Part shown: positions 43,338-50,888 of the stretch, piece after piece | How positions within the stretch are numbered: the stretch's first letter is position 1 | Layout: each line of letters starts with the position of its first letter | Origin: VRUE01 sp035693025 | Lineage (GTDB): Bacteria > Actinomycetota > Thermoleophilia > Solirubrobacterales > 70-9 | Reading direction: 5' to 3' | DNA length: 64,000 bases | NCBI GenBank assembly: GCA_035693025.1 | Contig: DASSHI010000015.1 | Location: 1-64,000, forward strand | Translations under genes and position numbers: made by a program | The notes under the pieces: generated by a model | Databases searched by the model: none | The model's input: only the letters and a program-made list of their open reading frames with translations | Told to the model about the DNA's origin: nothing

Positions 43338-45098
43338 GTGAAGTCGATCGGCAGGGGACTCTTGGTCGTCGGGTTGGCGGCGCTCTTCGGCGTGCTGGCG
43401 CTCGGCGCCGGCGAAACGCCGGAAGAAGAACCGCCGCGCTGCCACGGGCGCCGGGCGACGATCGTCGGCACGCCTGGCGACGACGTTCTGCGCGGCACGC
43501 CCAAGCGCGACGTGATCTGGGGCGGGCCGGGGAACGACGAAATCACCGGCAGCCTCGGCAACGACCTGATCTGCGGCGGGGGAGGGGACGACCTGATCCA
43601 CGGCGGTCGCGGCAACGACGAACTCTACGGCGGGGCCGGCAGCGATCGGGTGATCGGCGATCTCGGCGACGACAAGGCCTCCGGGGGCGCGGGCGACTAC
43701 GACGAGGTCGCCGGCAGCCTCGGCATCGACACGCTCAACGGCGGGCCCGGTGACTTCGACCTCGTGCACGGCGACTACGGCTACGACCGCATGGACGGCG
43801 GTCCCGGCAGCGACGACATCGCCTCCTTCGCGACGGACGTCGCCGGCGGCAAGGGCGCCGGCGACTGGGTCGACCTCGCCAAGCACAAGGCGCGCGGCGA
43901 CGGCCACGACCGGCTCTTTCGGCTCGAGGACATCGAAGGCTCGGCCTTCCGCGACACGCTGATCGGCGACACGGGCGACAACCGGATCAACGGCGGCCCC
44001 GGCGACGACACGCTGATCGGCGGCGGCGGTGCGGACGAACTGGTCGGCGGCCAGGGCAGCGACGGCTGCCAGGGCGCCAAGGGCAACACCACCTCCTGCG
44101 GCAAGGAAGCTCCGCCCAAAGCCTCTGCTTACGTCCAGCTCGACCGCACCAAGGGCGGTGGGGGCGGCCTGGAGATAGTCGGCGGCGGCGGGCCCGACGC
44201 CTTCGATGTCGCCTTCGACGAAGCGACGGAGACCTTTGGCATCAGCGCCGCCAAGGGCATCGCGATCGGCCCCGGCTGTACGCGCCAGGGCACCGATCCG
44301 CGCCAGGTGACGTGCGCCGCCGCCGGTCCGGCGCGCTGGCTGACCGCCGACCTCGGCCCCGGCAACGACCGCTTTCGCGCCGAAGGCTCGCTCGCCGGGG
44401 CGCAGAACGTCCGCATCGCCGGTGGGCTCGGCGACGACACGATCAAAGCCGGTCCCGAGGACGACCTGCTCGAGTCGGGCCCGGGCGCCGACAAGCTCTA
44501 CGGCGGCGACGGCGCCGACGGCCTCGTCGGGGGCCTGCCCGGGCCGACGTTCCTCTACGGCGAAGGCGACGGCGACCTGCTCGCCGCCGGCGGTGGCTGC
44601 GCCGGCGGCGCCCTGGTTGGCGGCGAAGGCCGCGACGACGCCTCCTTCGCCGAGACCCAGGCCCATCCCGGCCTGCTCTACATCTCCTTCCTCGCGCACA
44701 AAGCGTGGATCGACACCCTGTTCAAGGAAGGCAAGTGCGCTCCGGTCCGCCTCGATCCCTCCGACGAGGACATGGAGGGCTCCTTCGACAACGACGTGCT
44801 GATCGGCGACCACGGCCCCAACGCGCTGCTCGGCCAGCCCGGCCAGGACCGGTTCTTCGGCGAGGGCGGCGAAGACGTGATCGACGCCCGCGACGGCGTC
44901 CGCGACTTCTCGATCCAGTGCGGCGCCGGCCATTACTTTCAGCCCCCGACGCCGCCGAAAAGCAAAGTGAAGCCCGAACCGGTCCTCCACGGCACTCCCG
45001 CCGGCCGCGCCCTCACCGACACGTTCGACCCCGCGCCGCTCCTCTGCTCCACCGTCGTGCACGGCACGCCGGTAGCAGGCCTCAACAACGGCGGCTGA
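43338..45098 (+). CDS. Secreted RTX-type calcium-binding repeat protein
   Basis: A 586-residue exported protein with an N-terminal signal segment (about 7-24). From about residue 42 there are many glycine-aspartate nonapeptides such as GGPGNDEIT and GGRGNDELY that form a parallel beta-roll binding Ca2+. A central non-repeat region (about 250-365) separates a second repeat block (about 365-530). The C-terminus is basic/proline-rich. GTG at 43338 is the likely start. No type I secretion genes are nearby, so secretion is probably via the Sec signal. Confidence 0.85.
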   Translation: MKSIGRGLLVVGLAALFGVLALGAGETPEEEPPRCHGRRATIVGTPGDDVLRGTPKRDVIWGGPGNDEITGSLGNDLICGGGGDDLIHGGRGNDELYGGAGSDRVIGDLGDDKASGGAGDYDEVAGSLGIDTLNGGPGDFDLVHGDYGYDRMDGGPGSDDIASFATDVAGGKGAGDWVDLAKHKARGDGHDRLFRLEDIEGSAFRDTLIGDTGDNRINGGPGDDTLIGGGGADELVGGQGSDGCQGAKGNTTSCGKEAPPKASAYVQLDRTKGGGGGLEIVGGGGPDAFDVAFDEATETFGISAAKGIAIGPGCTRQGTDPRQVTCAAAGPARWLTADLGPGNDRFRAEGSLAGAQNVRIAGGLGDDTIKAGPEDDLLESGPGADKLYGGDGADGLVGGLPGPTFLYGEGDGDLLAAGGGCAGGALVGGEGRDDASFAETQAHPGLLYISFLAHKAWIDTLFKEGKCAPVRLDPSDEDMEGSFDNDVLIGDHGPNALLGQPGQDRFFGEGGEDVIDARDGVRDFSIQCGAGHYFQPPTPPKSKVKPEPVLHGTPAGRALTDTFDPAPLLCSTVVHGTPVAGLNNGG

Positions 45099-45141
45099 CC
45101 GCCTCTCAAGTCGTTTTCTCGCGCCCGTGTAAGCGGGTTGC

Positions 45142-45170
45142 TTGACATCCAGACACATGTGTGTCTTAAT
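45142..45170 (+). promoter_or_regulatory. Promoter of the collagen-like gene with internal palindrome
   Basis: TTGACA (45142-45147) and CTTAAT (45165-45170) are spaced 17 bases apart. Between them is the perfect palindrome ACACATGTGT (45153-45162), a possible operator. Confidence 0.55.
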
Positions 45171-45182
45171 CCTTTGCGTATT

Positions 45183-45371
45183 AGGAAACACGGATGTCCG
45201 CGTTTCCTGTCCGTCAAAGGGAAGGGCGGAAGGCAGGGAAAGGGCCGCCCGGAAGGCGGCAGGACCAGGGAAAGGGACATGACGCACTTTCAAACGGGAC
45301 TTGGCCGCCGCAGAGCGGCCAGAACGGCCGGTTGGGACGCCGGCAACCACTACTCAAGGAGAGATGCACTG
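45183..45371 (+). promoter_or_regulatory. Long structured 5' leader of the collagen-like gene
   Basis: About 190 transcribed bases precede the start codon and contain four GC-rich hairpins. AGGAAAC pairs with GTTTCCT (45183-45208). GCCGCC pairs with GGCGGC (45244-45260). GGCCGC pairs with GCGGCC (45303-45320). A final GGTTG/CAACC stem lies just beyond. I could not match it to a known riboswitch consensus. It could be a stability element, an attenuator or an unknown RNA switch. Confidence 0.45.
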
Positions 45372-47075
45372 ATGCCACGTCGCTTCCTCAGCCTGACGGT
45401 AATCGCCGCGGCGTTCCTGCTGGTCCCCGTGGCCGGCGCCTTCGCCGAAACGGCGACCGTCGAAATCACCGGTGCCGGCAGCGGCGAAGTCAGCAGCGCC
45501 GAAGGCCTCCACGCGTATAACCCAGGCACCCCGCCCGGGTTCATCGGCGAACCGCCGATCGAATGCAGCTACTCCTCGCCCGGCCCGCAGAGCGGTACCT
45601 GTTCGGGCGAAATGGAAGAAACCGAAGAAGGCCTCGCCCTGACGGCGATGATCGCCAAGCCGGCTCCCGGCTCGGCGTTCGCAGGCTGGACGGTGAGCGG
45701 CTTGCAGGTCATCCCCCACTACCTGGGCGGCTGCCAGAGCGAACGGGGCGAAGCAGGCCTCAGTCCCGACGCCTGGCGTTGGTGCACCGCGGCCACGGTC
45801 GAAGGCAGCGGCGGAGAAGTCCACTTGAAGGCCGACTTCGAGCCCGCTTACCCGCTTAGCATCGGCTCCAGCGGAACCGGCACGGGTACCCCGCAGTGCG
45901 ACACCGGCTCGGGCACTCTCGGCGCCTGCGACGCGGAATACGAACAGGGATCGACCGTGACCGTCCACGCCGCCCCCGACGCGAGCTCGGAATTCGTCGA
46001 ATGGAAGGGCGAATGCACCAGCGTCAGCGGCGAAGAATGCGAAGTGACGCTGAGCGGCCCCAAGACGATCGAAGCCGTCTATGCGATCAAGCTGGAGACG
46101 CTGACCCTCAACCACACCGGCGAAGGCTCGCTGAGCGCCGAATGCGACGGCGCACCCTGCGCGTCGCTGAGCGAAATCCCCTACGGGACGACGGTCACGG
46201 TGAGCGCCACCTCCGCGGGGCTCGGCTGGGGGCTCGAAAGCCTCACCGGCACCGGCTCGGCCGCGCCATTCGGCGCCTGTGACGTTGAAACCGTGTCAAC
46301 CGGCAGCTGTGAATTCGAAATCACGCAGGCGACCGAAGTCTCTGCCGAATTCGTCGAAGTGCCGATCAGCGCCCTCTCGGTCTTCCCCGGCGGCAACGGC
46401 TCGGGCACGATCAAGGGCCTCTCGCCCGACGGGCAGATCGACTGCGGCGCCCAGTGCGAAGCCGAATACGACGAAGGCGAAATAGTCGAACTGCAAGCCG
46501 AAGCCGCACCCGGCTCGGTCTTCGCCGGCTGGCTCGGTTGCCACCCGGTCACGGGCGAAACCACCAAGTGCCGGGTGACGCTGAGCGGCTCTGAACCCGT
46601 GGTCACCGCCGTCTTCCTCCAAGAAGGCGAACAGGGACCGCAGGGCGAAGCCGGCCAAAAGGGCGAAAAGGGCAATACCGGCTCTCCCGGCGCAACCGGC
46701 TCCCCCGGCCCGCAGGGCGAACCGGGACCGCAGGGCACCCAGGGCTCCCCTGGCGCAAACGGTGCCCAGGGTCCCGCCGGCGCTGCCGGCCCGCAAGGGC
46801 CCCAGGGCGCCCAGGGACCGCCCGGCAAGGTCAAGGTGATCTGCAAGGTCAAGGGCAAGAAGGTCCGCTGCGTCGTCAAGCAGACCAAATCCCACAAGCG
46901 CCACCACCTGCGCTGGCGCCTCATGCACCGCGGCCACGCCGTAGCCCACGGCTCGGCCAGCGCCCGTAACGGTCGGGCCCACCTGCGGCTCGACCTCGGC
47001 GGCCTGAACCAGGGCCGCTACCGGCTGCACATCGAGGGACAGAAGGGGGGCGCGCCGCTGCTGATCGGCCGCTAG
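45372..47075 (+). CDS. Secreted collagen-like protein with InlB-B-type repeats
   Basis: A 567-residue exported protein. The signal peptide is about 1-25 (ending AGAFA). Residues about 26-415 contain several cysteine-bearing beta-repeats ending in patterns like FAGWTVSG and FVEWKGEC, resembling divergent InlB B-repeats. Residues 419-484 are 22 uninterrupted Gly-X-Y triplets (46626-46823), a collagen-like triple-helix stretch. A basic tail (KVICKVKGKKVRCVVK, then a Lys/His/Arg-rich run) follows and may bind the wall. AAGGAG precedes the ATG at 45372; the longer open frame lies in the structured leader. Confidence 0.85.
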   Translation: MPRRFLSLTVIAAAFLLVPVAGAFAETATVEITGAGSGEVSSAEGLHAYNPGTPPGFIGEPPIECSYSSPGPQSGTCSGEMEETEEGLALTAMIAKPAPGSAFAGWTVSGLQVIPHYLGGCQSERGEAGLSPDAWRWCTAATVEGSGGEVHLKADFEPAYPLSIGSSGTGTGTPQCDTGSGTLGACDAEYEQGSTVTVHAAPDASSEFVEWKGECTSVSGEECEVTLSGPKTIEAVYAIKLETLTLNHTGEGSLSAECDGAPCASLSEIPYGTTVTVSATSAGLGWGLESLTGTGSAAPFGACDVETVSTGSCEFEITQATEVSAEFVEVPISALSVFPGGNGSGTIKGLSPDGQIDCGAQCEAEYDEGEIVELQAEAAPGSVFAGWLGCHPVTGETTKCRVTLSGSEPVVTAVFLQEGEQGPQGEAGQKGEKGNTGSPGATGSPGPQGEPGPQGTQGSPGANGAQGPAGAAGPQGPQGAQGPPGKVKVICKVKGKKVRCVVKQTKSHKRHHLRWRLMHRGHAVAHGSASARNGRAHLRLDLGGLNQGRYRLHIEGQKGGAPLLIGR

Positions 47076-47090
47076 GCCGCAGACGCCCCG

Positions 47091-47115
47091 AGGGGCCGGC
47101 GAGAGGCCGGCCCCT
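47091..47115 (+). terminator. Perfect GC-rich hairpin between surface-protein genes
   Basis: AGGGGCCGGC (47091-47100) pairs perfectly with GCCGGCCCCT (47106-47115) around the loop GAGAG. It lies between the collagen-like stop and the next start. No T tract follows. It may terminate, attenuate or protect mRNA ends. Confidence 0.5.
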
Positions 47116-47159
47116 CCCAAGCGCCCATTCGAGGACACCCAAAGGCGAGGAACGAAGAT

Positions 47160-50100
47160 ATGAGGAAAGCAGCGAAAAGCACCATCTCGGCCCTGCTGGC
47201 GGCGAGCGCTCTGGCGCTCTCCTGTCTGGCGCCCGCCTCCGCCCTCGCCTTCGAAGAAACCGAAACCCACATCTTCGACCCGGTTCTCTCGCTGACCGGC
47301 AACTGCGCGACCAACACCCTGGATCCGATCCCCGACCCCGGCTGCCCCGAAGGCGAACACCCGCCGCGGCGCTTTAAGGTGCCGCGCAACGCGGCGACCG
47401 ACGAATACGGCGACATCTACGTCGCCAACAAGCCGATCATCGGCGAAGACACCGCGGCCGTGATCGATGTCTTCAGCCCCCAGGGCTACTTCCTCACCGA
47501 GATTCCCGACCACCGCGGGGTCGAACGGGTGGCGGTGGACTCCGAAGGCAACGTCTATGCACACCGGGAGTTCTACGACGGAACCACCACCCCGCAGGAA
47601 AGCGAATCGGCGATCGTCCTCTACAAGCCGAAGGTATACAAGCCGCAGACCGGCGAGATCGAATACGAAGCGACGCCGACCTATGTTGCGGGGACGCCGC
47701 CCTTTTTTGCGGGTGACGAGACCGAAATAGTTGCGGGGTCCGCGAAAGCCAAGGGTCTCGACTTCGCGATCCACCTCTCAGTCAACGACGGGATTGCGCT
47801 TGACCGCTCCGACGGCCACCTCTTCGTCAGGAACGGCGCCAAGGTGCTCGAATTCGGCTCCGCCGCCGAAGGCAACCCGCTGCTCGACGCGCACCTGGGC
47901 GGCACGATCCAGGAAAGCTACCGCGAACAAGTGCTCCACTACGACAGCGAAGGCAATCTCGAATCCGAAGAAAAGCGATCGGGAGGAGTCGACACCGGCC
48001 CGGTCAAAGCCAGGCCGCCGATCGAATACGTGCGAAACGGCGAAGGCAAGGTGGTCGAAGAAATAATCGTCGGCGAAGAAGGCCCCGTGGTGCGCGAAGG
48101 GGCGGTTGAAATAGGTCGGTCGGTCACGGTCGACTCCTCCAACCATGACGTCTACGTGGATTCGAGCCCGACCGGTGCGGAATACCCGAGGGTCGTGGTC
48201 CTCGACGGTTCCGACCCCGAACATCCGAAGGTCCGCACGATCGATGGCTCCTGCCTGTCCGGCGGCCACTTCAACTCCGATACAACTGTCTCGCTGTCGA
48301 TTGCGATCGACGAATCGAACGGGCACGTCTTCGTCGACGATCGCGGCTCCAGCGACTTCTCCAAGCCCTTCGTCTACGAGTTCACCGAAGCCGGCGCATG
48401 CGTATCGACTATCCAGCACAGCTTCGAAGACGCCTTCACCTCGGAGATCGCGATCGACAACGGCGCCCAGAGCCCCAACGGAGCGCTGAACCCAGACGGC
48501 CGCTACCTCTTCGTCCCCTCGGGAGAACTCGGGAACAGGAGCCACCTCTACGCGTTCGCGCCGGTGGCGAGCGTGAGCGAAGCCCCGGAAGTCGAATCGA
48601 CCTCCTTCGGCGACGTCGGCGAAACCGAAGCGACGCTGCGGGCGAGGGTCAACCCCAAAGGCACCGCGACCCACTACGCCTTCCAGTACACCACGCAGGC
48701 GAGCTATGAAGCCGAAGGCTTCGCCTCGGCGCTCACGGCCGGCGAAGGCGACCTGCCGGCCGGCACGACCGCCTTGGCCGTGTCGGCTTCGCTGACCGGC
48801 CTCTCGCCCGGAACCACTTACCGCTTCCGCGTCGTGGCCGAAAGCCCCTGCAAGCCCGAAGGGTGCAGGGGGGAAGCCGAATCCTCCTTTGCCACCTTCG
48901 CCCCGGTGCGCCAGTCCGGCAGTTGCCCCAACGCGGCGCTTCGCACCGGCCTCTCGGCGGCGCTGCCCGACTGCCGCGCCTATGAGCTGGTGACGCCGGA
49001 GAACACCAACGGGCATGCTCCGACCGCCCCGAACATCGATCCCGGGCCGAACTTCGGAACTCCTCCCGCCTCGCCCGACGGCGGCAACGTCGCCTTCCTG
49101 GTCGCGGGCGGTCCGCTGACCGGCTATGCCGGCGCCGGCAGCGCTGCGGGTGACATCTACGCCGCGGCGCGCACGGCTTCCGGCTGGCAGACCGAAAGCC
49201 TCGGCCCCGACGGGACCCAGGCCTCCTACCCCAGCCCGGGCGGCCTCTCGCCCGATCATTCCTATGCCACGGGGTGGACGGGCTTCGGCGGCAACGGCTT
49301 CGACGGCTCGCTCGCGGTTGCACCGTTCACCAACTACGTCCGGCTGCCCAGCGGAGCGATCGCGCTGATCGGCGAAGGCAGCCTGGCTACCGACCCCGAC
49401 GTCTCCCCCCGCGCGATCGCCGCCGGGGACGCCCACCTGATCTTCTCGGCCGATACGGTCGGCCACATTCCACTACAGCTGGAGCCCGACGCGCCGCCCA
49501 CCGGCACCTCCGCCATCTACGACCGCACGCCCGACGGGAAACTGCACGTGCTCTCGCTGCTGCCCGGGGACGTCACGCCCGCAGCGGGTGAAGACGCCGC
49601 ATACCAAGGCGCTTCGGCGGACGGCTCCGCAGTCGCCTTCAAGCTCGGCGCCACCACGGATGCCCAGGCCAAAGCGCCCCTCTACGTCCGAGTCGACGAC
49701 GCCGAGACCCTCGAAGCCGCCCCAGCGGGGGGCGAACCGACGCTTGCCGGGATCTCCGCCGCGGGCCGCTACGTCTTCTACCTGAATGGCGGCGACCTCT
49801 ACCGCTTCGACACCGAAACCGAAGCGCGGGCGCGGATCACCGAAAGCGGCGACGCGACCGTCGTCGACGTCCCGGCCGGCGGCACGTCCGTCTACTTCGT
49901 CTCGCCGAGTGTCTTGACGGACGAGCCGAATCCGCTGAATCAGGAAGCGCAGACGGGGCAGGACAACCTGTATCGCTGGAACGGAGGAGCGGTCCAGTTC
50001 GTCGCGACCGTGACCGAAGGCGACATGGGGTCCGGCCTCGGCCTGTGGATCCAGGGCCTCGCTACCGGCGCGACGGCGCTCTCCCCCGCGCGTAGCACCC

Positions 50101-50888
50101 CCGATGGCTCGGCACTCCTCTTCGCGTCAGAAGCCGACCTGACCTCCTATGAATCCGAAGGCTCGGCGGAGATCTACCGCTACGACGCCGCGCAGGGAAG
50201 CCTCGACTGCCTTTCCTGCGACCCGACGAAGGGACCCCCCACGGGCAGCGCACATCTGCAGACGCTCGCGCAGACGGGCGATCCTGGCCCCGTCAACGAG
50301 TTCGCCCAGATCCCCAACCTCTCGCCCGACGGCCACCGCGCCTTCTTCGAGAGCCCCGACGCCCTCGTCCCCGCCGACACCGACGAACGCCAGGACGTCT
50401 ATGAGTGGGAGGCGAACGGCGCCGGCAGCTGCGCGACCCCCGGCGGCTGCCTGTTCCTGATCTCCTCGGGCAAAAGCGCCCGCGACAACTATCTCTTCGG
50501 GGTGAGCGAATCGGGGAACGACGCCTTCGTCTACTCCTCCGATCTGCTGACCGCAGAGGACGGCGACGAAACGCCTTCGGTCTATGACGCAAGAGTGAAC
50601 GGCGGCTTTGCGTCGGGCTCATCACACTCGGAGTGCCAGGGCGAAGCCTGCCAGCCGGCGGCCGAGGCCCCGCAGGGACAGACCCCCGCCAGCGCCACCT
50701 TCCACGGCGCCGGCAACGTGGCGCAGAAGGCGCACCAGCGACGCTGTGGGCGCGGCAAGCGCAAGCTGAGCAGGCGCGGCAAGGTGCGCTGCGTTCCCAA
50801 GCACCGCAGACACCACCACCGCAAGCACGGCCATCACAAGCGCAAGGCGCACGCAAGAGCCCACGCCAACAGGAGGACGGCACGATGA
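47160..50888 (+). CDS. Very large secreted propeller/Fn3 protein
   Basis: A 1242-residue exported protein with a signal peptide (about 1-30). NHL/propeller-like segments (about 70-470) carry recurring motifs such as RVAVDSEGNVYA and GIALDRSDGHLFV. One Fn3-like segment (about 475-580, ESTSFGDVGETEATLRARVN) follows. A second, TolB/PD40-like propeller half (about 620-1150) has ISAAGRYVFYLNGGDLYRFD and LSPDGHRAFFESPD. The C-terminal about 45 residues are an Arg/Lys/His-rich tail with two Cys. Such chains are characteristic of Thermoleophilia surface proteins but lack a defined function. Glu is nearly always GAA. The next gene starts within its stop. Confidence 0.8.
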   Translation: MRKAAKSTISALLAASALALSCLAPASALAFEETETHIFDPVLSLTGNCATNTLDPIPDPGCPEGEHPPRRFKVPRNAATDEYGDIYVANKPIIGEDTAAVIDVFSPQGYFLTEIPDHRGVERVAVDSEGNVYAHREFYDGTTTPQESESAIVLYKPKVYKPQTGEIEYEATPTYVAGTPPFFAGDETEIVAGSAKAKGLDFAIHLSVNDGIALDRSDGHLFVRNGAKVLEFGSAAEGNPLLDAHLGGTIQESYREQVLHYDSEGNLESEEKRSGGVDTGPVKARPPIEYVRNGEGKVVEEIIVGEEGPVVREGAVEIGRSVTVDSSNHDVYVDSSPTGAEYPRVVVLDGSDPEHPKVRTIDGSCLSGGHFNSDTTVSLSIAIDESNGHVFVDDRGSSDFSKPFVYEFTEAGACVSTIQHSFEDAFTSEIAIDNGAQSPNGALNPDGRYLFVPSGELGNRSHLYAFAPVASVSEAPEVESTSFGDVGETEATLRARVNPKGTATHYAFQYTTQASYEAEGFASALTAGEGDLPAGTTALAVSASLTGLSPGTTYRFRVVAESPCKPEGCRGEAESSFATFAPVRQSGSCPNAALRTGLSAALPDCRAYELVTPENTNGHAPTAPNIDPGPNFGTPPASPDGGNVAFLVAGGPLTGYAGAGSAAGDIYAAARTASGWQTESLGPDGTQASYPSPGGLSPDHSYATGWTGFGGNGFDGSLAVAPFTNYVRLPSGAIALIGEGSLATDPDVSPRAIAAGDAHLIFSADTVGHIPLQLEPDAPPTGTSAIYDRTPDGKLHVLSLLPGDVTPAAGEDAAYQGASADGSAVAFKLGATTDAQAKAPLYVRVDDAETLEAAPAGGEPTLAGISAAGRYVFYLNGGDLYRFDTETEARARITESGDATVVDVPAGGTSVYFVSPSVLTDEPNPLNQEAQTGQDNLYRWNGGAVQFVATVTEGDMGSGLGLWIQGLATGATALSPARSTPDGSALLFASEADLTSYESEGSAEIYRYDAAQGSLDCLSCDPTKGPPTGSAHLQTLAQTGDPGPVNEFAQIPNLSPDGHRAFFESPDALVPADTDERQDVYEWEANGAGSCATPGGCLFLISSGKSARDNYLFGVSESGNDAFVYSSDLLTAEDGDETPSVYDARVNGGFASGSSHSECQGEACQPAAEAPQGQTPASATFHGAGNVAQKAHQRRCGRGKRKLSRRGKVRCVPKHRRHHHRKHGHHKRKAHARAHANRRTAR

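Noticed and set aside
41036..43615. 859-residue minus-strand open frame
   Set aside because: It covers ald, gabD and the Phd/VapC pair on the opposite strand. Composition is typical of antisense GC-rich sequence.
45183..45371. Known riboswitch such as c-di-GMP-I or c-di-AMP
   Set aside because: The hairpins do not follow the conserved core sequences of those classes as I know them; only the structure is reported.
46626..46823. Repetitive DNA considered as CRISPR or tandem repeat
   Set aside because: It is an in-frame Gly-X-Y coding run, not spaced identical repeats. No CRISPR array or cas gene was seen in the window.
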